Notes: a model not told the origin generated them from the letters alone. 64,000 nucleotides of DNA from Streptomyces sp. SID10853 (GCF_010548145.1 NZ_JAAGLN010000008.1:1-64000); one strand, 5' to 3'. Shown: positions 26,456 to 35,525, counted from the first letter of the stretch. Numbers and translations: made by a program.

Positions 26456-26507
26456 CTGAACGGAGGTCCTGAACAGAGGTCCTGAACGGAGGCGCTGAAC
26501 AGAGGTG
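26456..26507. repeat. Four tandem copies of a 13-bp unit
   Basis: CTGAACGGAGGTC, CTGAACAGAGGTC, CTGAACGGAGGCG and CTGAACAGAGGTG lie head to tail at 26456, 26469, 26482 and 26495, immediately after the ngcG terminator hairpin. The copies alternate between two versions (G/A at position 7), as if a 26-bp unit had been doubled. Confidence 0.8.
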
Positions 26508-26528
26508 TGCAGAGCGGAAGGGGAAGCT

Positions 26529-27446
26529 CTACTTCAGCGCTCCCGCGGTCAGACCGGCGACGACCTGTCGCTGGAAGATGATGTACGCCGCGAGGACCGG
26601 CAGCATCGCCATCACCAGACCGGCGAACAGGCCGGAGTAGTCGCCCTTGTATCCCTGGCTGGTGGCCAGTTCGACCAGGCCCTGGGCCAGCACCCGCTGC
26701 TTCGGGTCGGTGTTCAGCACGGTGGGCAGCAGGTACTGGTTCCACTGGCCGAGGAAGTTGAAGATGCCCACGCTGATCAGGCCCGGCTTCGCCATCGGCA
26801 GCATCACCTGGAAGAAGGTCCTGGTGTGCGAGGCCCCGTCGAGCGTGGCCGCCTCGGCCACTTCTCCCGGCAGCGTCCGGAAGAAGGAGGTGAGGAAGAA
26901 GACGGTGAACGGCAGTGAGTAGGCGATGTAGACCAGGACCAGGCCCTGGGTCGTGTTCAGCAGACTCATGTTGTTCATGACGAAGAACAACGGCACCAGC
27001 GCCAGGATGATCGGGAAGCTCATCCCTCCGACGAACAGGAAGTAGATGAACCGGTTCCCCGGGAAGTCGAAGCGCGCCAGCACATAGGCCGCCATGGAGC
27101 CGAGCAGCAGCGTGCCGACGAGCGAACAGCCGACGACCACGATGGTGTGCCCGAAGTACTGCCCCATGTGCGCCTGGCCCCAGGCGCGGGACCAGTTCTC
27201 GAAGTGCATCCGGTCCGGCAGCTTCCACGGCTCGGCGAGGATGTCGTGGTCGTTCTTGAAGGAGGACATCACCGCCCACAGCAGCGGTACGACGACCAGC
27301 ACCGCCCAGATGATGAGCACGCCGTGCGAGAAGACGTTGAGGGTGCCGCCGCTCTTCTTCTCCGGGGGCGCCACGGGCGCGGCCGGCGGCGGCGCGGGCT
27401 CGCTCTCCTTGGTGAGGTCGGCCGGAGGGGTGTCAGTGGTCTTCAT
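26529..27446 (-). CDS. ngcG: Aminosugar ABC transporter permease (NgcG-like, MalG type)
   Basis: A 305-residue inner-membrane permease. ATG 27446 overlaps the upstream permease stop (TGATG), so translation is coupled. There is a ~35-residue proline-rich cytoplasmic N-terminus followed by six helices. The EAA loop reads EVAEAATLDGASHTRTFFQVMLPMAKPG (about residues 200-227), which contacts the shared ATPase. No ATPase gene is in the operon; in Streptomyces these carbohydrate uptake systems commonly share MsiK. From memory the three-gene set corresponds to S. coelicolor SCO6005-6007, reported to take up GlcNAc and chitobiose. Confidence 0.88.
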   Translation of the reverse strand: MKTTDTPPADLTKESEPAPPPAAPVAPPEKKSGGTLNVFSHGVLIIWAVLVVVPLLWAVMSSFKNDHDILAEPWKLPDRMHFENWSRAWGQAHMGQYFGHTIVVVGCSLVGTLLLGSMAAYVLARFDFPGNRFIYFLFVGGMSFPIILALVPLFFVMNNMSLLNTTQGLVLVYIAYSLPFTVFFLTSFFRTLPGEVAEAATLDGASHTRTFFQVMLPMAKPGLISVGIFNFLGQWNQYLLPTVLNTDPKQRVLAQGLVELATSQGYKGDYSGLFAGLVMAMLPVLAAYIIFQRQVVAGLTAGALK

Positions 27447-28369
27447 CAGAACTCCAGCCGCTCGCGCCGGCCCAGTCGCATCACGATGGCGGCGAACACC
27501 ATGGTGAGCACGAGAAGGGCGACGCCGATCGTTGTCGCGTATCCGGCCGCTCCGTCGCGGAACGCCGTCTGGTAGACGAACAGCGGCAGCACGGTGGTGG
27601 ACTGGGCGGGGCCGCCGGGGCCCACACTCATGATGTTCACGGCGGCGAACGCCTCGGCCCCGAGGGACAGGATGCCCATGTACACCCAGCCCGACTGCAC
27701 GGTGTCCCAGAGCAGCGGAAGGGTGATCCGGAAGAATGTCGTGACCCGGCTCGCGCCGTCCAGCAGCGCCGCCTCGTAGAAGTCCTTCGGAATGGACGCC
27801 ATACCGGCGGAGAAGAGCACCACGAAGAAGCCGACCTGCGACCAGACCAGGACCGCGAAGATGCACCAGAGGGCCAGCTTCGGGTCGCCGAGCCAGTTCG
27901 GCTGGATGCTGTCGAGATGGACCGCGCTCAGGGCGCCGTTGAGGATGCCCCCGTCGGGGTTGTAGATGAACCTGAAGAGCAGGGCGACGATCGCGATCGA
28001 CAGCACCTGCGGGAAGAAGTACGCGATCTTGTAGAACCCCGAACCGCGTACGCCCGCGATGGCCGCGCCCTTACGGCGGCGGCCACCGACATTCAGCATG
28101 AAGGCGAAGAACAGCGCGAGGCCGAGCGTCACCAGCGGCAGCAACAGCACGAAAAGGACGCTGTGTTCCAGCGACTTCCAGAAAGTGGAGTCGTGGAGCA
28201 TCCGGCTGTAGTTGTCGAAGCCGACCATTTTGAAGTCCGGGCTCAAGCCGGTCCAGTCGGTGAACGAGTAATAGATCGACTGAATGAACGGCCATATGAC
28301 GAAGACTGCGTACAACGCCAGTGGGAGTATCAAGAACCCCACAATGAACCGGTACTTACCTTGTTGCAT
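27446..28369 (-). CDS. ngcF: Aminosugar ABC transporter permease (NgcF-like, MalF type)
   Basis: A 307-residue permease with six helices, beginning FIVGFLILPLALYAVFVIWPFIQSIYYSF. The EAA loop is DFYEAALLDGASRVTTFFRITLPLL (about residues 205-229). It partners NgcG in the membrane channel and is fed by the lipoprotein encoded 49 bp upstream. The ribosome site is weak (GGTAACC before ATG 28369), which suggests coupling to ngcE. Confidence 0.88.
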   Translation of the reverse strand: MQQGKYRFIVGFLILPLALYAVFVIWPFIQSIYYSFTDWTGLSPDFKMVGFDNYSRMLHDSTFWKSLEHSVLFVLLLPLVTLGLALFFAFMLNVGGRRRKGAAIAGVRGSGFYKIAYFFPQVLSIAIVALLFRFIYNPDGGILNGALSAVHLDSIQPNWLGDPKLALWCIFAVLVWSQVGFFVVLFSAGMASIPKDFYEAALLDGASRVTTFFRITLPLLWDTVQSGWVYMGILSLGAEAFAAVNIMSVGPGGPAQSTTVLPLFVYQTAFRDGAAGYATTIGVALLVLTMVFAAIVMRLGRRERLEF

Positions 28370-28418
28370 GGTTACCGACCCCGATCTTCCGGCGGGTGCC
28401 GCCGCTGGTGACGCGTGC

Positions 28419-29861
28419 TCACTGGTGCTTGTAGTGCTTGATCGACGAGTCCTTGGCCGCCGCGTCCGCGTACTGCTGACACTTCTTGACGGCCTCGGCC
28501 GGGGTCATACGGCCGGCCATCATCTCGCCGAGGACGGACACGCCGATCTGCTCCTTCTGGAGCTTCACGTACCAGTCCTGGAGCCTCGGGTTGACCACGT
28601 TGTCGCCCGCGGCCTTCAGCACGTCCAGGCCCGACTGGAGGGCCGTCGAGAGCTGCAGGCCCTCGGTGCCGCCGTTGAAGGCGGACAGCGACTTCACCTT
28701 GGTGGTGAACGTCTTGGAGGACTCCTCGCTGAGCATGATGCGCAGCTGCTCCATGCCCGCCTCGGGGTTCTTCGCATTCCGCGGCACGATGAAGGGCTCA
28801 CCGCCGGAGGCCCAGATGGTGCCGTACGGCATCTTGTCCGACGAGTCCAGGCTGGACGGCGCGCCGACCTTCATCTGGAAGTCCTTGGGCGTGGTCTTCG
28901 CCGCCTCGTTCTCCACCCAGGAGCCGTTGGGGATGAAGAGCGCCTTGCCCTCGGTCCAGGCCGTCTGGGACTGGATGTGGTCGATGCCGGGCGTGCCCTT
29001 GAGGATGTAGCCCTTCTTGAAGAGCTCGTAGTAGGCGTCGAAGCCGGCCTTGACCGCGGGGTGCTTCCAGGCGTTCGGCGCCAGGTCGTCGATGTCGTCG
29101 AGGACCTTGCGGCCGCCGATCTTGCCGATGAAGGGGAAGAGCGAGAAGGGGATGTAGTAAGGGTACTTGCCCGCGTACGTCCAGCCCGCGATGCCCTTCT
29201 TCTTCGCCTTCGCGCAGACGGCGAGCATGTCGTCCCAGGTCTTCGGGTACTCGACGCCGAGCTTGTCCAGGTTGGTCTGCGAGTACCAGACCCCGTAGAC
29301 GGTGTACGCGTAGTTCATGATCCAGCACGGCTGACCGTCGTACTGGCCCATCTCCACGATGCCCGGCCGCAGGGTGTCCCTGACCTTCTTGTTCGGGTCG
29401 TCGATGGATGGCGCGTCCAGCAGCGGCGTGAGGTCGGTGAGCTGCTTCTTGCCGACGAGGACGCCCATGTCCATCTGCTCGGCGCCCGAGTTGTCGATCA
29501 GGTCAGGCGGGGTGCCGCCGTTGAAGCGCGGCTGCAGCTCGGACTGGATCTTCTGCGTGGACGAGAAGCTCACCTTGGACTTCGGGTGCGCCTTCTTGTA
29601 CAGCGTGTTGGCGGCCTTGGCGTAGTCGGTGCCGAAACCACCGTCGAAGATGACCATGTCGAGCGGGGCGGTCTCGTTCATACCCAGCGGGTTGGCGGCC
29701 GTCTTCTTGCCCTTTTTGACCTGCTTATCGCCGCCGTCGCTGCTCGCGCAGGCGGAGAGGAAGCTCATCGTCGGAACGGTGATCAGGCCGAGAGCGGCAG
29801 ACCGCTTGATCAGATCACGACGGCCGAGGCCCTCATTGGTGCGGGCGGAGGTGGATCCCAT
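28419..29861 (-). CDS. ngcE: Aminosugar-binding lipoprotein (NgcE-like), Tat exported
   Basis: A 480-residue extracellular solute-binding protein of family 1. ATG 29861 is chosen because the signal begins soon after: LGRRDLIKRSAALGLITVP is a twin-arginine signal, and SFLSACASS is a lipobox with the cysteine at about residue 37. Both features match NgcE proteins, known Tat lipoproteins for GlcNAc/chitobiose. The mature protein has MVIFDGGFGTDYAKAANTLYKKAHP near the N-terminus and conserved aromatic residues (WIMNYAYTVYGVWYSQ) expected to stack on sugar rings. A DasR-like site overlaps the putative promoter about 220 bp upstream. Confidence 0.88.
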   Translation of the reverse strand: MGSTSARTNEGLGRRDLIKRSAALGLITVPTMSFLSACASSDGGDKQVKKGKKTAANPLGMNETAPLDMVIFDGGFGTDYAKAANTLYKKAHPKSKVSFSSTQKIQSELQPRFNGGTPPDLIDNSGAEQMDMGVLVGKKQLTDLTPLLDAPSIDDPNKKVRDTLRPGIVEMGQYDGQPCWIMNYAYTVYGVWYSQTNLDKLGVEYPKTWDDMLAVCAKAKKKGIAGWTYAGKYPYYIPFSLFPFIGKIGGRKVLDDIDDLAPNAWKHPAVKAGFDAYYELFKKGYILKGTPGIDHIQSQTAWTEGKALFIPNGSWVENEAAKTTPKDFQMKVGAPSSLDSSDKMPYGTIWASGGEPFIVPRNAKNPEAGMEQLRIMLSEESSKTFTTKVKSLSAFNGGTEGLQLSTALQSGLDVLKAAGDNVVNPRLQDWYVKLQKEQIGVSVLGEMMAGRMTPAEAVKKCQQYADAAAKDSSIKHYKHQ

Positions 29862-30078
29862 GCTCAAGTCCTCGCCTTCTACAGGACTCAGGCGGTGTAC
29901 CGGTCGCCCGTCGATAATTCGCCTCAGGCGAAGGGCCCCGCCACCGCGGTCAGTTGACGCTGGGGTTGCACTGGCTGCAGGAGGGAAAGCTGGGAATGCG
30001 GCCGGGGTGCCATGAAGCCCCCGCCCCCGATCCCCGCCCCCCTGGTCCGCCGCCAAAGACACGGCTAGGCGGACGTCG

Positions 30079-30111
30079 ACAGGTATAGTCCACTTTCCTT
30101 CGACTGGGCAA
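30079..30111 (-). promoter_or_regulatory. ngcE promoter with DasR-responsive-element-like site
   Basis: On the minus strand AGTGGACTATACCTGT (30094 to 30079) matches 13 of 16 positions of the dre consensus A(C/G)TGGTCTAGACCA(C/G)T. It overlaps a -10-like TATACC (30087-30082), with TTGCCC (30111-30106) as -35 at 18-bp spacing. Repression by DasR, relieved by glucosamine-6-phosphate, would suit an aminosugar importer. The implied leader is about 210 nt. Confidence 0.55.
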
Positions 30112-30290
30112 GATCGAATGCAGGTTTGAACGTCAGTCTTTCCCGAGTTGAGACCTCACAGACATCTGGTGCACTCCGCCCACCGAGTGACACCCTCATG
30201 TGGGAGCGCGACCAATTCTTCCGCCCGCGCGCCGTCAACACCCTTGACTCAGATGTCACTTACCTTCCTACTGGACCTTGCGCAGCAGTC

Positions 30291-30313
30291 TGACAACGTT
30301 GTCCAAAGCGCTT
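30291..30313 (+). promoter_or_regulatory. LacI-type operator and palindrome before the GH92 gene
   Basis: TGACAACGTTGTCC (30291-30304) is a near-perfect palindrome with the central CG step typical of LacI-family operators. It is followed directly by the perfect palindrome AAGCGCTT (30306-30313). TTGACT at 30244-30249 with CCTACT 17 bp on is a candidate promoter, so bound repressor would sit just downstream. No LacI gene is adjacent. Confidence 0.5.
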
Positions 30314-30333
30314 AGGTGAGAGGAAAGACCCTC

Positions 30334-33300
30334 ATGCAGACCAGACCTCGGCACAGGGCCGGCCCGGCCGCCGCCCTGGTGGCGACCGCTTTTGTGCTCG
30401 TCGTGACGGGGCAGGGCGCCGCCGTCGCCCAACCCGCCCAACCCAAGGGAGCGGACAAGGGGTTCAGCTCCTCGTTCGAAGCGGACCAGCCGCAGCCGGA
30501 CTGGCGCAATACCGTTGAAGTAGGCCCTGACGGCCATAAACGCTCCTCCGGTATCGATGGCACCATCAATGCGGGAATACCCGGCAATGTCACGGACCAT
30601 GTGGTCACCCTGCGCGCCAGTGACGAGAACGCCGGAAGCGGCGAGGGCAAAGGCAGCCTCGTCGACATCAACCCGGACACCAAGTGGCTGGCGTTCCACC
30701 CCACCGCATGGGTGGAGTTCGATCTTGACGAGGCGGTCAAGCTCAAGACGTACGCCATGACGTCCGCCAACGATCACGACGAGCGCGACCCGAAGGACTG
30801 GACCCTCCAGGGCTCCACCGACGGCAAGGACTGGAAGACCCTCGACACCCAGCAGGGCCAGAAGTTCGACAAGCGGCTGCAGACGAAGTCGTACGACATC
30901 GCGGGCGCCGCCACCGCGTACGCGCACTACCGCCTCGACATCACCGCCAACAACGGGGGCACCGACGCGGTTCAGCTCGCCGACGTCCAGTTCTCCAACG
31001 GCGACACCAGCACTCCCCCGCCGTCGGACATGATCACCCGGGAGGACAGCGGACCCACCTCGTCGCCGACCGCCAAGACGGGCGCCGGGTTCACCGGCAC
31101 CAGGTCACTGCGGTACGAGGGCACCCAGAAGGGCACGGGCCGCGCCTACTCGTACAACAAGGTCTTCGACGTCAATACCCGGATCAGCCGGAACACCGAG
31201 CTGTCGTACAAGGTCTTCCCGGAGATGGGGAAGACCGATCTGAACTATCCGTCCACCAATGTGGCGGTCGATCTGGCCTTCACGGACGGCACCTATCTGA
31301 GTGATCTGAAGGCCACCGACTCCAACGGCGGGCTGCTGACCCCGCAGGGGCAGGGGGCGGCCAAGCGGCTGTACGTCAACCAGTGGAACGCGGTCTCGGC
31401 GGACATCGGGTCGGTCGCGGCCGGCAAGACCGTCGACCGGATCCTGGTGGCGTACGACTCCCCCAAGGGCCCGGCGACGTTCCGCGGCTGGATCGACGAC
31501 ATCGCGCTGGCGGCCAAGAAGGCCGAGAAGCCGTCCGCGCATCTGTCGGACTACGCCCTCACCACGCGGGGCACCAATTCGAGCGGCTCCTTCTCGCGCG
31601 GCAACAACTTCCCGGCGACCGCGGTCCCCAACGGCTTCAACTTCTGGACACCGGTCACCGACGCGGGCTCCACCAGCTGGCTCTACAACTACGCGAACGG
31701 CAACAACGCCGACAATCTGCCCACCCTCCAGGCGTTCAGCGCCAGCCATGAGCCGAGCCCCTGGATGGGCGACCGGCAGACCTTCCAGGTGATGCCGTCG
31801 GTGGCCTCCGGAACCCCGGACGCCTCCCGCACCAAGCGCGCCCTCCCCTTCAAGCACGAGAACGAGGTCGCGAAGCCCGACTACTACGGGGTCACCTTCG
31901 AGAACGGCCTCAAGGCCGAGATGACGCCGACCGACCACGCGGCGATGATGCGGTTCACCTACCCCGGTGACAACGCCAGCATGATCTTCGACAACATCTC
32001 CAACGCCGGCGGCCTCACGCTGGACCCGAAGACCGGCACCTTCAGCGGCTACTCGGACGTCAAGAGCGGCGGCTCCACCGGCGCCACCCGGATGTTCGTG
32101 TACGGCGTCGCCGACACCCCGGTCACCGCGAGCTCGAAGCTCACCGGCGGGGGCGGCGACAACGTCACCGGCTATATGCGCTTCAAGCCGGGCAGGAACC
32201 ACACGGTCACCCTGCGCCTGGCCACCTCGCTCATCGGCGTCGACCAGGCGAAGGCCAACCTCGCCCAGGAACTCCCCGCGTCGTCCACCTTCGCGGGGAC
32301 CGAGGCGAAGGCCCGCGCCCAGTGGGACAAGATCCTCGGCAAGATCGAGGTGCAGGGCGCCACGCACGACCAGCTGACCTCGCTCTACTCCTCGATGTAC
32401 CGGCTGTATCTCTACCCCAACTCGGGCTCGGAGAAGGTCGGTTCGAAGACGCAGTACGCGAGCCCCTTCTCGGCCGAGGCCGGCGACAACACCCCGACAC
32501 ACACGGGCGCCAAGGTCGTGGACGGTTCGGTGTACGTCAACAACGGCTTCTGGGACACCTACCGGACGACCTGGCCTGCGTACTCCTTCCTCACACCGAA
32601 GAAGGCCGGGAAGCTGGTCGACGGCTTCGTCCAGCAGTACAAGGACGGCGGCTGGATCTCCCGCTGGTCGTCCCCCGGCTACTCGGACCTGATGACCGGC
32701 ACCAGCTCGGACGTGGCGTTCGCGGACGCCTATGTCAAGGGCGTGAAGTTCGACGCGAAGGCGGCGTACGAGGCGGCCCTGAAGAACGCCACGGTCGTCC
32801 CGCCCAGCTCGGGCGTGGGCCGCAAGGGCATGGACACCTCGCCGTTCACCGGTTACGCCTCCACCGCGACCGACGAGGGTATGTCGTGGTCGATGGAGGG
32901 CTACGTCAACGACTACGGCATCGCACAGATGGGCAAGGCGCTCTACAAGAAGACGCATGAGGCCCGTTACAAGGAGGAGTCGGAGTACTTCCTCAACCGG
33001 GCGCAGAACTACGTGAAGCTCTTCGACCCCGAGGTCGGCTTCTTCCAGGGCAGGACCCCGGACGGCGACTGGCGGCTCCCGGCCGACAAGTACGACCCGA
33101 GGGTCTGGGGGTACGACTACACCGAGACCGACGGCTGGGGGTACGCGTTCACCGCTCCGCAGGACTCGCGCGGTCTGGCCAATCTCTACGGTGGCCAGGC
33201 GGGTCTGGCGAAGAAGCTGGACACCTACTTCTCGACACCCGAGACGGCGGGCCCCGAGTACACGGGGTCGTACGGCGGAGTCATCCACGAGATGACCGAG

Positions 33301-34158
33301 GCGCGTGACGTACGGATGGGCCAGTACGGCCACAGCAACCAGGTGGCGCACCACGTCACCTATATGTACGACGCGGCGGGCCAGCCCTGGAAGGCGCAGG
33401 AGAAGATCCGCGAGGTGCTCGGCCGGCTCTACACCGGCAGTGACATCGGGCAGGGCTACCACGGCGACGAGGACAACGGCGAGCAGTCGGCCTGGTACAT
33501 CTTCTCCTCGCTCGGCTTCTACCCGCTGGTGATGGGCAGCGGTGAATTCGCCGTCGGCTCCCCGCAGTTCACCAAGGCCACCGTGCACCTGGACAACGGC
33601 AGGGACCTGGTCGTCAAGGCTCCGCAGAACAGCAGCAAGAACATCTATGTGCAGGGGCTCAAGGTGAACGGCAAGGCGTGGAACTCCACCGCGCTGCCGA
33701 ACGACGTACTGCAGCACGGCGGCACCCTCGACTTCGCCATGGGTCCCCGGCCGTCGAAGTGGGGCACCGGCAAGAAGGCGGCGCCCGTCTCCATCGCCAA
33801 GGACGACAAGGTGCCGTCGCCGCGCGAGGACGCCACCAGCGGTTCCGGTGCGCTCTTCGACAACACGTCGAAGACGGACGCCTCGTTCACCTCGGCCGAC
33901 CTGCCGGTGAAGTCGGCGACGCGGGCCGTCCAGTACACGCTCACCTCGTCGGACAAGGCCAAGGCCCCGACCGGGTGGAAGCTGGAGGGCTCGGCAGACG
34001 GTACGAAGTGGACCACGCTGGACAAGCGCTCCGGTGAGTCGTTCGGCTACGACAAGCAGACGCGGGTCTTCTCGGTGGACCACCCGGGCACCTACAAGAA
34101 GTACCGCCTGGTGAGCACGGGCACGGCGACTCTGGCGGAGGTGGAGCTGCTCTCCTGA
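30334..34158 (+). CDS. Secreted GH92 alpha-mannosidase with F5/8-type (CBM32-like) domains
   Basis: A 1274-residue secreted glycosidase. ATG 30334 follows AGGAAAG. A signal peptide runs to about residue 37 (AAALVATAFVLVVTG then AVAQPAQ). A discoidin-like domain lies at about 90-225 (WLAFHPTAWVEFDL, DWTLQGSTDGKDWKTL). A second jelly-roll module is at about 235-385. The GH92 domains run from about 400 (NFPATAVPNGFNFWTPVTDAG) to 1130, with the conserved GYHGDEDNGEQSAWYIFSSLG near residue 1042 holding the catalytic carboxylates. A second partial F5/8-like module (GWKLEGSADGTKWTTL) closes the protein. GH92 enzymes cut alpha-mannosides of fungal or yeast glycans. Placement beside ngcEFG suggests cell-wall scavenging. 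Confidence 0.93.
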   Translation: MQTRPRHRAGPAAALVATAFVLVVTGQGAAVAQPAQPKGADKGFSSSFEADQPQPDWRNTVEVGPDGHKRSSGIDGTINAGIPGNVTDHVVTLRASDENAGSGEGKGSLVDINPDTKWLAFHPTAWVEFDLDEAVKLKTYAMTSANDHDERDPKDWTLQGSTDGKDWKTLDTQQGQKFDKRLQTKSYDIAGAATAYAHYRLDITANNGGTDAVQLADVQFSNGDTSTPPPSDMITREDSGPTSSPTAKTGAGFTGTRSLRYEGTQKGTGRAYSYNKVFDVNTRISRNTELSYKVFPEMGKTDLNYPSTNVAVDLAFTDGTYLSDLKATDSNGGLLTPQGQGAAKRLYVNQWNAVSADIGSVAAGKTVDRILVAYDSPKGPATFRGWIDDIALAAKKAEKPSAHLSDYALTTRGTNSSGSFSRGNNFPATAVPNGFNFWTPVTDAGSTSWLYNYANGNNADNLPTLQAFSASHEPSPWMGDRQTFQVMPSVASGTPDASRTKRALPFKHENEVAKPDYYGVTFENGLKAEMTPTDHAAMMRFTYPGDNASMIFDNISNAGGLTLDPKTGTFSGYSDVKSGGSTGATRMFVYGVADTPVTASSKLTGGGGDNVTGYMRFKPGRNHTVTLRLATSLIGVDQAKANLAQELPASSTFAGTEAKARAQWDKILGKIEVQGATHDQLTSLYSSMYRLYLYPNSGSEKVGSKTQYASPFSAEAGDNTPTHTGAKVVDGSVYVNNGFWDTYRTTWPAYSFLTPKKAGKLVDGFVQQYKDGGWISRWSSPGYSDLMTGTSSDVAFADAYVKGVKFDAKAAYEAALKNATVVPPSSGVGRKGMDTSPFTGYASTATDEGMSWSMEGYVNDYGIAQMGKALYKKTHEARYKEESEYFLNRAQNYVKLFDPEVGFFQGRTPDGDWRLPADKYDPRVWGYDYTETDGWGYAFTAPQDSRGLANLYGGQAGLAKKLDTYFSTPETAGPEYTGSYGGVIHEMTEARDVRMGQYGHSNQVAHHVTYMYDAAGQPWKAQEKIREVLGRLYTGSDIGQGYHGDEDNGEQSAWYIFSSLGFYPLVMGSGEFAVGSPQFTKATVHLDNGRDLVVKAPQNSSKNIYVQGLKVNGKAWNSTALPNDVLQHGGTLDFAMGPRPSKWGTGKKAAPVSIAKDDKVPSPREDATSGSGALFDNTSKTDASFTSADLPVKSATRAVQYTLTSSDKAKAPTGWKLEGSADGTKWTTLDKRSGESFGYDKQTRVFSVDHPGTYKKYRLVSTGTATLAEVELLS

Positions 34159-34234
34159 CCGGTCGGAGTTGACCCCGGAGCGGAGTTCGGACCGAAGTCC
34201 GGACTGGACTCCGGAGTGAAGTCCGGAGTGAACT

Positions 34235-34270
34235 GAGGGGCGGGGCCGGGAAGTTCCGGGCCCGCCCCTC
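34235..34270 (+). terminator. GC-rich hairpin after the GH92 gene
   Basis: GAGGGGCGGG and CCCGCCCCTC form a 10-bp stem that extends inward imperfectly, about 77 bp after the GH92 stop. The stretch before it (about 34173-34230) is made of overlapping short repeats of GGAGTGAAGTCC type. Confidence 0.55.
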
Positions 34271-34319
34271 GGTCCGTCCCGAGCCGCGTCCCCTTTCGGC
34301 CACACCGGAGGGACGGCGC

Positions 34320-34350
34320 TTGACCTGGAGTGCGCTCCAACATCTACGGT
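34320..34350 (+). promoter_or_regulatory. MerR-type promoter of the aldo/keto reductase gene
   Basis: TTGACC (34320-34325) and TACGGT (34345-34350) are separated by 19 bp, the lengthened spacer that MerR-family activators need. Inside the spacer GGAGTGCGCTCC (34327-34338) is the dyad operator. The predicted start of transcription falls on the ATG at 34358, so the mRNA would be leaderless. Confidence 0.65.
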
Positions 34351-34357
34351 CGGCTCC

Positions 34358-35347
34358 ATGGATTCCACGCTTCCCGTCCGCCGTCTCGGCGCACTGACCG
34401 TCTCCGCCCAGGGCCTCGGCTGCATGGGCATGAGTCATGGCTACGGCGCATCGGACGACGACCAGTCGATCGCGACCATCCACCGCGCCATCGAACTGGG
34501 CGTCACCCTGCTCGACACATCGGATTTCTACGGCTCGGGCCACAACGAGGAGCTGGTCGGCCGCGCGCTGGCCGGGCGCCGCGAACAGGCCGTGGTGGCC
34601 ACGAAGTTCGGCTTCGCCAGCCGGCTGGGTGAGCCCACCCGTATCCGTGGCGACGCCGCGTATGTGCGGCAGTCCTGCGAGGCGTCGCTGCGCAGGCTCG
34701 GCACCGACCACATCGATCTCTACTACCAGCACCGGGTCGACCCGGACGTCCCGATCGAGGAGACGGTCGGCGCGATGGCGGAGCTGGTGACGGCGGGGAA
34801 GGTCCGCCATCTGGGGCTCTCCGAGGCGAGCGCCAGGACCCTGCGGCGGGCCCATGCGGTGCATCCGATCGCCGCGCTGCAGAGCGAGTGGTCGCTGTGG
34901 ACCAGGGACCTGGAGCAGGAGATCGCGCCGGTCTGCCGTGAGCTCGGGATCGGCCTGGTGCCGTTCTCGCCGCTCGGCCGCGGTTTCCTGACCGGCCGGT
35001 ACACCTCGCTCGACGGTCTGCCGGACACCGATCTGCGCCGCACCCAGCCCCGCTTCACCGACGGCAATCTGGAGCGGAACCTGGCCATCGTGGACCGGCT
35101 CAACGAGCTGGCCGCGGCGCGTGGGGTGACGGCCGGGCAGCTCGCGCTGGCCTGGGTGCAGCACCGGGGATCCGATGTCGTCCCGATTCCGGGGACCCGC
35201 AGGCAGAAGTACCTGGAGGAGAACGTCGCGGCGGCGGCCCTGGAGCTGTCGGCCGCCGATCTGACGGCGATCGACGAGGCGGCCCCCGCGGGGTCGGTCG
35301 CGGGCACCCGTTACGACCAGGGCAGCCTGGGCTTCGTCAACCGCTGA
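34358..35347 (+). CDS. Aldo/keto reductase
   Basis: A 329-residue NADPH-dependent reductase with the TIM-barrel AKR fold. The catalytic tetrad is visible: Asp in [11 protein letters not shown] (about residue 50), Tyr in DFYG, Lys in VVATKFGF (about 85) and His in LYYQHRVDP (about 126). [15 protein letters not shown] and [14 protein letters not shown] form the cofactor end. The closest relatives by pattern are the YakC/pyridoxal-reductase-like AKR13 group. A MerR-type promoter controls it, so it probably answers an electrophile or drug. No MerR gene is in the window. Confidence 0.92.
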   Translation: MDSTLPVRRLGALTVSAQGLGCMGMSHGYGASDDDQSIATIHRAIELGVTLLDTSDFYGSGHNEELVGRALAGRREQAVVATKFGFASRLGEPTRIRGDAAYVRQSCEASLRRLGTDHIDLYYQHRVDPDVPIEETVGAMAELVTAGKVRHLGLSEASARTLRRAHAVHPIAALQSEWSLWTRDLEQEIAPVCRELGIGLVPFSPLGRGFLTGRYTSLDGLPDTDLRRTQPRFTDGNLERNLAIVDRLNELAAARGVTAGQLALAWVQHRGSDVVPIPGTRRQKYLEENVAAAALELSAADLTAIDEAAPAGSVAGTRYDQGSLGFVNR

Positions 35348-35525
35348 CCAGGCGCCGGTTCCTGATTTCGGCCACGTAGACAACAAAACAGAGGAAGACA
35401 GCGGTCCGGGGGCTCGAACCCTGGAAACATCCACGGCGATAGCGTATTAGTACTGTCGGCAAACAAATTACACCCGGGTGGCGGTGAACGGCCGTCCCCG
35501 GGCCCTCGTGGACAAGAGGCCGAGC
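35348..35525. other. Upstream region of xylA
   Basis: The gap holds an AT-rich stretch (about 35440-35475, TATTAGTACTG and GCAAACAAATTAC) likely to contain the xylA promoter and operator. A T-arm-like 17-mer lies at 35407-35423 on the minus strand. I see no gene. Confidence 0.4.

Noticed and set aside
26456-26507. CRISPR-like repeat array
   Set aside because: Units are 13 bp and contiguous with no spacers, and there are no cas genes.
31105-34431. An 1108-codon minus-strand frame opposite the GH92 gene
   Set aside because: High-GC antisense shadow. The plus strand encodes a complete GH92 protein with signal peptide.
35390-35430. A tRNA gene between the aldo/keto reductase and xylA
   Set aside because: Only a T-arm-like segment is present; no cloverleaf can be drawn.
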